Below, in pieces: positions 16,807 to 24,646 of a stretch of 51,409 bases of DNA. Location: the NCBI GenBank assembly GCA_943332615.1, contig CALQQB010000026.1, forward strand, positions 1 to 51,409, read 5' to 3'. How positions within the stretch are numbered: the first letter of the stretch is position 1; each line of letters opens with the position of its first letter. Made by a program: the position numbers and the translations under genes. Under the pieces are notes generated by a model. It saw nothing but the letters and a program-made list of their open reading frames with translations. It was not told the DNA's origin and did no database searches. Origin of the DNA: Phenylobacterium deserti. Lineage in GTDB: Bacteria; Pseudomonadota; Alphaproteobacteria; Caulobacterales; Caulobacteraceae.

Positions 16807-17537
16807 CCCCAGCCCGCGGACAGCCGATTCAGGGCGTCCACGTCCTGCGGGAAGTCCATCTCGCCCCACTCCAGGCCCTCGATCGAGCAGACCCGGACGT
16901 CAACGCCCGTGCGCGCCAGCTCGTCGATGACGCTGAGATACCAGCGGCGCAGGCCTTCGGGGTGAGAGAGGACCTGCTCCACGCCGGCCGCGAACTTGGC
17001 CGCGCCCTCCCGGGAGAAGCGCAGGAAGCCGATCGACTCGGCGTCATAGGCCTCGATGGTCTTGCCGATGGCGCGCAGCCGGCCATCCTCGGTCAGCACC
17101 TTCATGTCGTCGGCGTCGTAGGAGGGCTTGCGGTCGATGGTGACGGTGATGGCCACCTCGGGCGCCGCCAGCAGCCGTTCGGCCACGCCGGGGCCGAACA
17201 GGGTGTCGCCGTTCAGGACCAGAACGTCGCGGTCGAACTCGGCGCGGACGATCCAGCAGGACGCTGTGTTGTCGCTGACCGTGTAGAAGGGGTTGAAAGC
17301 CAGCCGGACAGGCATCGTCAGGCCCAGGCGCGCCACTTCGGCTTCCACGGCGTCGGCCCGGAAACCGGTGACGATCACCGTTTCCTCAACGCCCGCGGCC
17401 TGCAACCGCATCAACTGCCAGGCCAGCAGGCTGCGCCCCGAAAGCTCGATCAGGCATTTCGGCCGGGCCTCGGTCAGCGGCAGCAGGCGCTTGCCCTGGC
17501 CGGCCGCGAGGATGATGGCTCGGTTGGGTGAATTCAC
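16803..17537 (-). CDS. sugar/choline-phosphate-type nucleotidyltransferase
   Basis: A 244-residue protein. The frame is open further upstream but homologous character begins at GTG 17537 (NSPNRAIILAAGQGKRLLPL). AIILAAGQGKRL is the nucleotide loop, RPKCLIELSGRSLL the substrate-binding lysine region, VLVLNGDTLF the metal-binding Asp, and EWGEMDFPQDVDAL the C-terminal acidic motif, a pattern like LicC choline-phosphate cytidylyltransferases. It makes an NDP-activated compound. It is convergent with, and overlaps by four bases, the NTP transferase gene that ends the ceramide synthase unit. It may supply a CDP-activated head group for CpgA; alternatively it serves an unrelated surface polymer. Confidence 0.82.
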   Translation of the reverse strand: MNSPNRAIILAAGQGKRLLPLTEARPKCLIELSGRSLLAWQLMRLQAAGVEETVIVTGFRADAVEAEVARLGLTMPVRLAFNPFYTVSDNTASCWIVRAEFDRDVLVLNGDTLFGPGVAERLLAAPEVAITVTIDRKPSYDADDMKVLTEDGRLRAIGKTIEAYDAESIGFLRFSREGAAKFAAGVEQVLSHPEGLRRWYLSVIDELARTGVDVRVCSIEGLEWGEMDFPQDVDALNRLSAGWG

Positions 17538-17624
17538 GAACGCATCCGTGGCAGGGGATCTGGGGGCCGGAGTTCGGGAGTGTCCCTGGAGCCGGCCCAG
17601 ATGTCGACCCGAGGGCCAAAAGTG

Positions 17625-17662
17625 AAGAGACCTCGCAAGGCGCATGGCCCGCGAGGTCTCTT
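17625..17662 (-). terminator. terminator of the SWIB gene
   Basis: AAGAGACCTCGC (17625-17636) and GCGAGGTCTCTT (17651-17662) form a perfect 12-bp stem with a 14-base loop, 44 bases past the SWIB stop. On the minus strand it is followed by CACTTTTGG, a short U-containing tract. Confidence 0.75.
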
Positions 17663-17705
17663 GTCGCCGTCGTGGGCGGCCGCCGGCGGACCGGCGGGCA
17701 ATCGC

Positions 17706-17966
17706 CTACTTCAGGTGCCGGGCCAGGTGCTTGTTCATCTCGAACATGCTGACCGCGTCCTTGCCGTCAAACACCGGCTTGAGCTTGGCGTCGGCCAGAA
17801 TCTCGCGCTTGTTGGCGGGGTTCTGGAGGTTGTTCTTCTTGATGTATTCCCAGATCTTCGACACGGTTTCACCGCGCGAAAGCTGAGCCGAGCCCACAAC
17901 GGCAGCCAATTCGGCAGAGGGCGTCAGGGGCTTTTGCAGCGCGTTCGTGTTCTTACCAGTGGCCAT
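17706..17966 (-). CDS. SWIB/MDM2 domain protein
   Basis: An 86-residue protein that is essentially one SWIB domain. KPLTPSAELAAVVG, then LSRGETVSKIWEYIKKNNLQ, then KREILADAKLKPVFDGKDAV, then FEMNKHLARHLK match the SWIB fold from end to end. ATG 17966 is preceded by GGGGGAG; the open frame extends six codons to a TTG, less likely. Eukaryotic SWIB domains belong to chromatin remodelling complexes; small bacterial versions occur in alphaproteobacteria and Chlamydia and their function is not settled. It has its own hairpin terminator and an upstream perfect inverted repeat at 17996-18020. Confidence 0.92.
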   Translation of the reverse strand: MATGKNTNALQKPLTPSAELAAVVGSAQLSRGETVSKIWEYIKKNNLQNPANKREILADAKLKPVFDGKDAVSMFEMNKHLARHLK

Positions 17967-17995
17967 GGGCTCCCCCAGCTTCAATGTTATCGCGA

Positions 17996-18020
17996 GGTTC
18001 CAGCGGGGGTCGCTGGAACC
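17996..18020. repeat. perfect 10-bp inverted repeat upstream of SWIB
   Basis: GGTTCCAGCG, five bases, CGCTGGAACC. It lies 30 bases before the SWIB start codon. It could be an mRNA leader hairpin, a terminator stem without a U run, or an operator; nothing decides. Confidence 0.6.
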
Positions 18021-18405
18021 GAGTCGCTTGCCGCATCCTAACGCGACGTGAGCCGCGCGCTATAGAAGAAGCGTCACATTCGCCGCTTTGCGGTCGCCTA
18101 AGGGTTGTGCGGGGTCAGGTGAACGCTGGTCAGGTGGGCCGGCTCCGTCAAATCGACGCCCTGGACCCGGGTGCAGCGTGCGTCCGAAAAGATCGATCAC
18201 CCCGCTCCAGTCGGGTTCGGACCTATAGATCTCGGTCTCGGAGTCTACGCCGGCGCTGCAGAGCGCGGCTTCCAGAATCCAGGTGCGCGCCGACCCCCAC
18301 CCTCGGCCCCAGCGTCGGCCCGGCGCCGTCGGAACACTGAGGCCGCGGCCGACGCTAGGCGCCCGCAGCGGAATGGCGCTCAAGTAGCCGCAAGGGAGCC
18401 CCGCC
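18021..18405. other. intergenic region without a supported gene
   Basis: About 385 bases between the SWIB upstream repeat and the enoyl-CoA hydratase. Open frames on both strands are short and compositionally like noncoding high-GC sequence. It must carry the divergent promoters. AAGGGAG at about 18390 is the ribosome site of the hydratase. Confidence 0.5.
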
Positions 18406-19245
18406 ATGATCGACGCCATTCTCTATGAGACCCCCGCCCCGCACATCGCCCGGATTGTGCTCAACCGGCCGGAGGCTCGGAACGCCCAGGACACCGGGTT
18501 GCTCTATGCGCTGAACGCCGCCTTCGACCGCGCCGCACGGGACGACGAGACCAAGGTCATCATCCTGGCCGCGGCAGGCCCGCACTTCTCCTCCGGCCAC
18601 GACCTGCGCGAGGGCGGCTCGATCGCCGATCAGATGGCGGGCTTCGATCCCGTCGGAACCTGGTGCGGCTTCGGTTGCGCCGGCGCCGAGGGACGGATGG
18701 CGCGAGAGAAGGAAGTCTACCTCGGGCTCTCCGAACGCTGGCGCAACATTCCAAAGCCGACCATCGCCCAGGTGCAGGGCAAATGCATCGCCGGCGGCCT
18801 GATGTTGGCCTGGCCCTGCGACCTGATCGTGGCCAGCGACGATGCGGCCTTCTGCGACAACACCGTGGGCATGGGCGTCGGCGGGGTCGAGTACTTCGCC
18901 CATCCCTGGGAGCTGGGCCCGCGCAAGGCCAAGGAACTGCTGTTCACCGCCGACTGGCTGAGCGCCCAGGAGGCCATGGCGCTAGGCATGGTCAACCAAG
19001 TGGTCCCGGCCGCCGAGCTTGCAGATTTCACCCTGGCGCTGGCCGGCCGCATCGCCGCCAAGCCGATGTTCGCGCTGAAGCTGGCGAAGGAGGCGGTCAA
19101 CGCCGCAGAGGACGCCCAGGGGCGCAGCGGCGCCATGAACACGGCCTTCGCGCTTCACCAGCTGGCCCACAGCCACAACATGCAGGTACACGGCATGGCG
19201 GTGGATCCGAGTGGTCTCCAGGTGCGGCCAAAGGCGACGACGTAG
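18406..19245 (+). CDS. enoyl-CoA hydratase/isomerase family protein
   Basis: A 279-residue crotonase-fold protein. RIVLNRPEARNAQD is the first conserved strand and loop, HFSSGHDLREGG forms the first oxyanion-hole segment, and QGKCIAGGLMLAWPCDLIVA the second. An insertion around residues 78-106 (DPVGTWCGFGCAGAEGRMAR) lengthens it over the usual 260. The family hydrates trans-2-enoyl-CoA or does related chemistry on acyl-CoA; the precise substrate is not visible. It is followed by an Lrp-type regulator and an acyl-CoA synthetase in the same direction, suggesting a fatty-acid-type catabolic group. Confidence 0.88.
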   Translation: MIDAILYETPAPHIARIVLNRPEARNAQDTGLLYALNAAFDRAARDDETKVIILAAAGPHFSSGHDLREGGSIADQMAGFDPVGTWCGFGCAGAEGRMAREKEVYLGLSERWRNIPKPTIAQVQGKCIAGGLMLAWPCDLIVASDDAAFCDNTVGMGVGGVEYFAHPWELGPRKAKELLFTADWLSAQEAMALGMVNQVVPAAELADFTLALAGRIAAKPMFALKLAKEAVNAAEDAQGRSGAMNTAFALHQLAHSHNMQVHGMAVDPSGLQVRPKATT

Positions 19246-19265
19246 CCACCGCCGCGCGGCAATGT

Positions 19266-19296
19266 AGAATCTCACTCTCCAAAGGAGTGCGATTCT
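19266..19296 (+). promoter_or_regulatory. inverted repeat covering the ribosome site of the Lrp-type gene
   Basis: AGAATCtCACTC (19266-19277) and GAGTGcGATTCT (19285-19296) are reverse complements with one mismatch pair, separated by TCCAAAG. The right arm ends at the base before the ATG, and AAAGGAG (19281-19287) falls across loop and right arm. It fits an autoregulatory operator of an Lrp/AsnC protein, or an mRNA hairpin that hides the ribosome site. Confidence 0.65.
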
Positions 19297-19758
19297 ATGG
19301 ACTTGGTTCTCGACGCCATCGACCGGCGGATTCTGCGGGAACTGCAGAAAGACGCCACCGTCGCCATCGCCGACCTGGCGCAGCGGGTCGGGTTGTCGCA
19401 GACGCCGTGCTGGAAGCGCATCAGGCGGCTGACAGACGCTGGCGTCATCACCAAGCGGGTGGTGTTGCTGGACCGCGAGAAGTTGGACCTGGGGCTGGTG
19501 GTGTTCGTTTCGGTACGCACCAGCCACCACGACCAGGAGTGGCTCGACGCCTTCGCCGGCGCCGCGGCCAGTCTGCCCGAGGTGGTGGAATTCTACCGAC
19601 TGAGCGGGGACACCGACTACCTGCTGAAGGTGCTGGTGAAGGACATCGCGGCCTACGACGCCTTCTACCGCCGCCTGATCGCCGCGGTTCCATTGTCGGA
19701 TGTGTCGTCGGCGTTCGCGATGGAGCAGATTAAATCCACGACCGCGTTGCCGATCTGA
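19297..19758 (+). CDS. Lrp/AsnC family transcriptional regulator
   Basis: A 153-residue protein of the usual length. Residues 3-60 are the winged helix domain (DAIDRRILRELQKDATVAIA, then RVGLSQTPCWKRIRRLTDAG), followed by the linking strand ITKRVVLLDREKLDLGL and the RAM ligand-binding domain (LPEVVEFYRLSGDTDYLLKV). Such proteins form octameric discs, sense amino acids or related small molecules, and often regulate the neighbouring operon and themselves. The gene sits between enoyl-CoA hydratase and acyl-CoA synthetase. A strong inverted repeat lies directly at its start and another at its stop, both candidate binding sites. Confidence 0.93.
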   Translation: MDLVLDAIDRRILRELQKDATVAIADLAQRVGLSQTPCWKRIRRLTDAGVITKRVVLLDREKLDLGLVVFVSVRTSHHDQEWLDAFAGAAASLPEVVEFYRLSGDTDYLLKVLVKDIAAYDAFYRRLIAAVPLSDVSSAFAMEQIKSTTALPI

Positions 19759-19773
19759 AACGCTGAAGCGTTT
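19758..19773. promoter_or_regulatory. 16-bp palindrome in the acyl-CoA synthetase leader
   Basis: AAACGCTGAAGCGTTT, a perfect 7-bp dyad with a 2-base centre, begins on the last base of the Lrp-type gene and overlaps a TTGACA hexamer at 19772-19777. This is the typical form of a repressor operator next to a -35 element; the matching -10 is not clear. Confidence 0.5.
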
Positions 19774-19842
19774 GACATAACCCCACGGCAGGACGCCACA
19801 TTCGGGACAATTAAAAAAAGTCTGTCGGGAGGCGTATCGCTC

Positions 19843-21474
19843 ATGGCTTGGACCATCGCGGATATCTGGGAAGCCGTCGCCAAGGCGCAGCCGGAGCAGC
19901 CGGCGCTGATCCAGGGCGAGCGCGTGGTCACCTGGGCGGAATTCGACGCGCGATCCGACGCCCTGGCCGCGCACTTCATCGCCAAGGGCCTGGGCCATCA
20001 GGCCAAGATGGCGGCATTCCTCTACAACGGTGTCGAGTACCTCGAGACCTATTTCGCCGCCTTCAAGGCCGGCGTCGCGCCGGTCAACACCAACTACCGT
20101 TATGGTCCAGAAGAGCTGGTCTATCTGTTCAGCAACGCCGACGCCGAGGCGATCGTCTTCCACGCCAGCTTCGCCGAGCTCGTCGAGCAGATCCGGCCGC
20201 GCCTGCCGGAGGTCAAGGCCTGGGTGGCGGTGGCCGAGCCCGGCCATGCGGTCCCGACCTGGGCCGACGACTACGAGACGGTGGTCGCCAAGGTCCCGGC
20301 CCAGCGGCCGGTGAAAGCGCCGTGGGGGCGCTCGGGCGACGACCTGTTGCTGCTCTACACCGGCGGCACCACCGGCATGCCCAAGGGCGTGATGTGGCGC
20401 CAGGACGACCTGTTCCAGGTGCTGGGCGGCGGCGGCAATGCCGTGCTGGGCCTGGCGCCGGTGACCTCGATTGACGAACTGATCGCCCGCCACGCGGCGC
20501 CCGAGCACATTCGGCCGACCAGCCTGATTGCTGCGCCGCTGATGCACGGCACCGGCCAGTTCTCGGCCTTCATCAGTTTCTTCAACGCCGGAACCGTTGC
20601 GACCCTGCCCTCGCGCAAGTTCGACGCGGTGGAGCTGTGGAACGAGGCCGAGCGGCTGAAAGCCACCGGCATCGTGCTGGTGGGCCTTGCGTTCTCGACG
20701 CCGATGCTGGAGGCGCTGGACGCCAATCCTGGCCGCTGGGACCTGTCGAACGTCCGCGCCATGAGTTCCTCGGGCTCGATGTGGAGCCAGGAAAACAAGC
20801 GCGGCCTGCTGGGGCATGTGCCGGGCGCGGTGATCGCCGACAGCTTCGGCTCGTCGGAGGCGGTGGGCATGGGCGCCTCGTCCTCGGCCGCCGGGGCGGA
20901 GGCCGAGACGGCGGCCTTCATGCTGGGCCCGAACTGCGCGGTGTTCGCCGAGGATGGCCGGCGGGTTGAGCCGGGCTCCGGCGAACGCGGGCTCGTGGCG
21001 GTGACCGGCTTCCTGCCGGCCGGCTACTACAAGGACGAGGCCAAGTCCGCGGCGACCTTTAAGGTCATGGAGGGCATCCGCTGGAGCGTGCCCGGCGACT
21101 GGGCCGAGGTGAACACCGACGGCACCCTGAAACTGCTGGGCCGCGGCTCAGTCTGCATCAACACCGGCGGCGAGAAAGTCTTCCCAGAGGAGGTCGAGGA
21201 GGCGCTCAAGCGCCACGCTGGCGTCCGTGACGCGGTGGTGGTGGGTGTGGCGGACGCTCGCTTCGGCGAACGGATCTGTGCGGTGGTGGAGCCCGAGGCT
21301 GGTGCGGCGCCGACGCTCGGCGAACTCTCGGAACACGTCCGCAGCCAACTGGCCGGCTACAAGGCGCCGCGTGAGCTCGTGCTGGTGGACAGCATCGGCC
21401 GGGCTCCCAACGGCAAGGTCGACTATAAGGCCATCAAGGCGCGGGCTCTGGCGGCGTTGGGGGTCGTCGCCTAA
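19843..21474 (+). CDS. acyl-CoA synthetase (AMP-forming)
   Basis: A 543-residue adenylate-forming enzyme. YTGGTTGMPKGVMW (172-185) is the ATP loop, and ADSFGSSEAVG, VPGDWAEV, GRGSVCINTGGEKVFPEEVE and the catalytic lysine region RAPNGKVDYK follow in normal order. GGGAGG stands about 10 bases before the ATG. It joins a carboxylic acid, probably a fatty or steroid-type acid, to CoA. The group of this gene, enoyl-CoA hydratase and an Lrp regulator suggests beta-oxidation-like use of a specific acid. Its stop overlaps by four bases with the stop of the convergent hydroxylase. Confidence 0.93.
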   Translation: MAWTIADIWEAVAKAQPEQPALIQGERVVTWAEFDARSDALAAHFIAKGLGHQAKMAAFLYNGVEYLETYFAAFKAGVAPVNTNYRYGPEELVYLFSNADAEAIVFHASFAELVEQIRPRLPEVKAWVAVAEPGHAVPTWADDYETVVAKVPAQRPVKAPWGRSGDDLLLLYTGGTTGMPKGVMWRQDDLFQVLGGGGNAVLGLAPVTSIDELIARHAAPEHIRPTSLIAAPLMHGTGQFSAFISFFNAGTVATLPSRKFDAVELWNEAERLKATGIVLVGLAFSTPMLEALDANPGRWDLSNVRAMSSSGSMWSQENKRGLLGHVPGAVIADSFGSSEAVGMGASSSAAGAEAETAAFMLGPNCAVFAEDGRRVEPGSGERGLVAVTGFLPAGYYKDEAKSAATFKVMEGIRWSVPGDWAEVNTDGTLKLLGRGSVCINTGGEKVFPEEVEEALKRHAGVRDAVVVGVADARFGERICAVVEPEAGAAPTLGELSEHVRSQLAGYKAPRELVLVDSIGRAPNGKVDYKAIKARALAALGVVA

Positions 21475-22301
21475 GGCTCCGAGGCCTGCCTGGCCGGCGA
21501 TCCGCCGATCCCCATCGGGCGCAGCACCTGCTCGATGAGGGTCTCCGGCTGCGGCGCATCGACGCCATAGCTGGGCGGCCAGTGCTTCGGCAGATGGTGG
21601 GTGCCGAACAGTCGGTCGACCACCGGAAACAGGGCCGAGTAGTTGTGGTCGCGGTGTTCGTCGTTGGTGTGATGCCAATGGTGGAAGGCCGGCGTCGAGA
21701 CCAGCCACTCCAGCGGACCCAGCCGCCAGCGAACGTTGGCGTGGATGAAGAAGCCCCAGATCGTGCCAAAGATGGCGATATAGGCGGCGAGTTCGCCCCC
21801 CTCGGTGTTCGGCTGGACCAGGCCCAGGACATAGAGCGGTGTCAGAGCGCAGAGCTTCTCGAACACCTGGTCGACCGGATGGGCGCGCGGGCTGACCAGC
21901 CAGTCGATGTGCTCCGACGCGTGGTGCAGTACATGGAAGCGCCAGAGCCACGGAAACTCGTGGCAGAGTCGGTGCCCCCAGTAGCCGCCGACTTCGCTGA
22001 CCACCAGGGCGGCGGCCAGCTTGGCCCAGATCGGCAAGGACCCGACAGCGGCGATGTAGCCTTCCGGCGTCACGTGCCTCAAGGCGACCGCCAGCAACGC
22101 CATCGGGGGCCCCAGGACGGCGATCGGGATCAGGGCGTTGATGAAGTAGAAGGCGATGTCGGCTGGCGCCTGCCGCATCCGCCCCGAGCCCCGGCGCAGC
22201 GCAAACAGGCGCTCCAGCGGCGTGAAGATGGCCGCCAGCAGTCCCAGCCAGACCACCAGTCGCAGGACCTGAAGGGCGAACGCTTCCAACTGCGAACTCA
22301 T
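21471..22301 (-). CDS. sterol desaturase / fatty acid hydroxylase family protein
   Basis: A 276-residue integral membrane di-iron enzyme. The three histidine boxes are complete: H110RLCH114, H123VLHH127 and H207HWHH211. Membrane segments occur at about 12-28, 52-76, 93-105 and 152-187. The family hydroxylates or desaturates lipids and carotenoids. Bacterial members act on fatty acids, ornithine lipids, sphingoid bases or sterol-like compounds. With the sphingolipid locus 4 kb away a sphingoid hydroxylase is conceivable, but the direct neighbour is the acyl-CoA synthetase and nothing in the sequence picks a substrate. Confidence 0.88.
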   Translation of the reverse strand: MSSQLEAFALQVLRLVVWLGLLAAIFTPLERLFALRRGSGRMRQAPADIAFYFINALIPIAVLGPPMALLAVALRHVTPEGYIAAVGSLPIWAKLAAALVVSEVGGYWGHRLCHEFPWLWRFHVLHHASEHIDWLVSPRAHPVDQVFEKLCALTPLYVLGLVQPNTEGGELAAYIAIFGTIWGFFIHANVRWRLGPLEWLVSTPAFHHWHHTNDEHRDHNYSALFPVVDRLFGTHHLPKHWPPSYGVDAPQPETLIEQVLRPMGIGGSPARQASEP

Positions 22302-22380
22302 GCAGTCGTCATCCTCTCAGGCGCGTGAAAAGGGAAGCGCTACGAGACGTACAGGCCGCCGCAGGGCGACCTGCTCCACG

Positions 22381-23202
22381 TCAGGCGACCGCGCGACGGC
22401 GCGCGCGCAGCGCGGCCCCCAGACCCGCAAAGCCCATCAGCATGATCGCCCAGGTCGCGGGTTCCGGCACCGCCGTCAGCGACACGCCGTCGAGGAAGGC
22501 CACCGGCGGCAGGTTGTTCGCCGGGGTCCCGGCGGCCAGGAATGATAGCAACTGGGAGGTCGAAGTGGCCTTGAAGCTGAACTTCTCGAGCCGCCAGCCA
22601 GAGAAGTCGCCGGTAATGCCTACGGGCTTGGTGTTGTTGAAGGTTTCGGTCGTGAAGGCGCTCGCGCCGAAGGAGCCGGTCAGCTTGATCGTCTCAAATC
22701 CGGTGCGGTTCGAGAGCTCGCCGCCCGCCCAGTAAAACTGCAGATTATACTGCTGGCCGACGGTCAGGCCGGAGATCGACTGCTGGAAGGGCGACGTGAA
22801 GTTCGGGTCCCCGTCCAGTACCATGAAGGCGCCGACGCCTTCGCCATCGGGGCTGTCGCCGGTGAAGTTGGCGTTCGGGCGCTGCTGTTCGCCCGGATAG
22901 ATGCTCGCCGCATCGCCCAACTTCGCGGTGTCGCCGTCGAAGAAATAGAGGTTGTAGCCGGCCGAATAGGGGCCCGTGATGTCCGACGACCAGTCGGTGA
23001 CGGTGTTGCCGAAGCCGGGCAGGTGGCCGTCCACCTGGACGCCGACGACGTTGATGCCGGGATGGGCCGCCTTGAAGCCGTCCAGACTGGTCGGCGTCAG
23101 GTTGTTCTGCTCGAAGCTGCCGTTCTTCACCAAGTTTGGCCCAGCCTGGGCGGCGCCCGCCAAAGCGACAATCGCACCCGCCGTCAGCAAAATCTTGCGC
23201 AT
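22381..23202 (-). CDS. PEPxxWA-CTERM sorting domain protein
   Basis: A 273-residue exported protein. It has a signal peptide (MRKILLTAGAIVALAGAAQA), then NLVKNGSFEQNN, a start like that of DUF642/carbohydrate-binding beta-sandwich proteins. The C-terminus AVPEPATWAIMLMGFAGLG followed by ARRR is a PEP-CTERM sorting signal: PEPATWA motif, membrane helix, arginine cluster. Such proteins are processed by an exosortase and linked to surface or matrix material. No exosortase gene is in this window. It is single, not in a visible operon. Confidence 0.88.
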   Translation of the reverse strand: MRKILLTAGAIVALAGAAQAGPNLVKNGSFEQNNLTPTSLDGFKAAHPGINVVGVQVDGHLPGFGNTVTDWSSDITGPYSAGYNLYFFDGDTAKLGDAASIYPGEQQRPNANFTGDSPDGEGVGAFMVLDGDPNFTSPFQQSISGLTVGQQYNLQFYWAGGELSNRTGFETIKLTGSFGASAFTTETFNNTKPVGITGDFSGWRLEKFSFKATSTSQLLSFLAAGTPANNLPPVAFLDGVSLTAVPEPATWAIMLMGFAGLGAALRARRRAVA

Positions 23203-23296
23203 CGTCGCCCCCCTGGAAATTTGAGCTTTACGATATCGCGTTCGCCGAAAGCCGCCGCGCTGATTCTCCTCACACGCGAAGTCCCGCGGAAAGGCC

Positions 23297-24622
23297 TTAT
23301 CGCGGCGCTTTCGATAGACGCGTCATCAGCAACGCCGCCCGTTTCGCCTGCACATCGAGGCTGTTCAGGTCGGCGGTCTCGCCGGCCGCATGACTGCCCT
23401 CTCCGGCCATGCCCAGGCCGACCAACCCATCGATGAAAGCCACGAACGAGATGTCGCCCGCCCCGCGGTTGGCCGGGTCGCCGGCTGGCATCTCTGGCAG
23501 GCCGAGCGCGGCGTTGACCTGGTTTAGCTGGGCCAGCAGCGCCTTGTTGCCGGCCGTCGGCGCCATCGGCGGATAGCCGTCGTCGGAGAAGCTCAGGGCG
23601 GCCTCGGTGTGGGCCAGGTTCTGGCCGACGATCGCCTGCATGCGCGCCCGGACGCGAGCTTCCTGCTCTGGCGACAGGGTGCGGATGTCGCCGCGCGCCA
23701 TGGCGTCGGACGCGATGACGTTGGGCTTGCCGGTTGCTGTCCCGCCCGTCTCACCGGCGTTGAGCGCCATCGAGGACCCGCCCAGGATCATGCCCACGTT
23801 GTACGTCAGGTCCTTCTCCGCCAGCTCGCGGCGGAAGGCGTCGAGGATGCGGGTGAGCTCGTAGATCGCGCCGCAGCCGACCTGCGGCTTGCAGACGCCG
23901 GAGGAATGGCCCGACCGGGCCCTGGCGGTGATCGTCCAGGAGGTCGAGGAGCGCCGGGCAATCGAGCCGATGTCGCGGCCGCCCTCCCGCTGCAGGCCTT
24001 CGAAATCGAGCGCCACGTCGCTCCGGCGACCAGCCTCGATGAGATCGGCGCGCGCCACCGACAGGGGCGAGCCCGGACTTTCCTCGTCGCCGGTCAAAAC
24101 CACCACGATGTCGGCGTCCTTCAGCGTCCCGGCCGCCTGCATGGCTTTCAGCGCCGCCAGCATGATGACGTCGCCGCCCTTCATGTCTCCGACACCGGGC
24201 CCCTCGACGATGTCGCCCGTCCGTTTCCAGCCCTGGAAGGGACTGTCGGGCTCGAACACGGTGTCCAGGTGGCCGATCAGCAGCAGTCGCTTGCCACGCC
24301 CGTTCCCCCTGTGCTCGGCGACCAGGTGGCCGGCCCGGCCGGCGTGGGTCATGGGAATCCAGCGGACCGTGAAGCCCAGCGCTTCGAACAGCGGGCGAAG
24401 CATAGCCCCGACCTGTTCGACACCCTTCAGGTTCTGGGTCCCGGAATTCACCAGCACCAGGTCGTGCAGGACCTGAACGTTGCGCTCGTGATCAGCTTCG
24501 ATGGTGGCGACCATCCGGGCTTCGGCCGGGGTGAGCGCCGCAGCCATCGCAACTGTCCAAATCAAGGACACGACCAGGGCAGCAACCGCAACCCTGGCGG
24601 CGCGAAACGCGAGGCTAGACAT
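23297..24622 (-). CDS. exported M20 family metallopeptidase (carboxypeptidase G2-like)
   Basis: A 441-residue zinc peptidase with an N-terminal signal peptide (AALVVSLIWTVAMAAA). LLIGHLDTVF carries the first metal His and catalytic Asp, GVGDMKGGD the bridging Asp, and VLTGDEESPGS the catalytic and metal Glu pair. The arrangement fits glutamate carboxypeptidase/CPG2-type periplasmic enzymes that remove C-terminal residues from peptides or folate-like compounds. It follows the XRE-regulator gene by 24 bases in the same direction and could be co-transcribed with it. Confidence 0.9.
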   Translation of the reverse strand: MSSLAFRAARVAVAALVVSLIWTVAMAAALTPAEARMVATIEADHERNVQVLHDLVLVNSGTQNLKGVEQVGAMLRPLFEALGFTVRWIPMTHAGRAGHLVAEHRGNGRGKRLLLIGHLDTVFEPDSPFQGWKRTGDIVEGPGVGDMKGGDVIMLAALKAMQAAGTLKDADIVVVLTGDEESPGSPLSVARADLIEAGRRSDVALDFEGLQREGGRDIGSIARRSSTSWTITARARSGHSSGVCKPQVGCGAIYELTRILDAFRRELAEKDLTYNVGMILGGSSMALNAGETGGTATGKPNVIASDAMARGDIRTLSPEQEARVRARMQAIVGQNLAHTEAALSFSDDGYPPMAPTAGNKALLAQLNQVNAALGLPEMPAGDPANRGAGDISFVAFIDGLVGLGMAGEGSHAAGETADLNSLDVQAKRAALLMTRLSKAPR

Positions 24623-24646
24623 GACGCGGAAACCCGGTCGGAAGAC

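Noticed and set aside
18060..18419. 119-codon minus-strand frame before enoyl-CoA hydratase
   Set aside because: It overlaps the hydratase start and promoter region, has no ribosome site and no recognisable motif.
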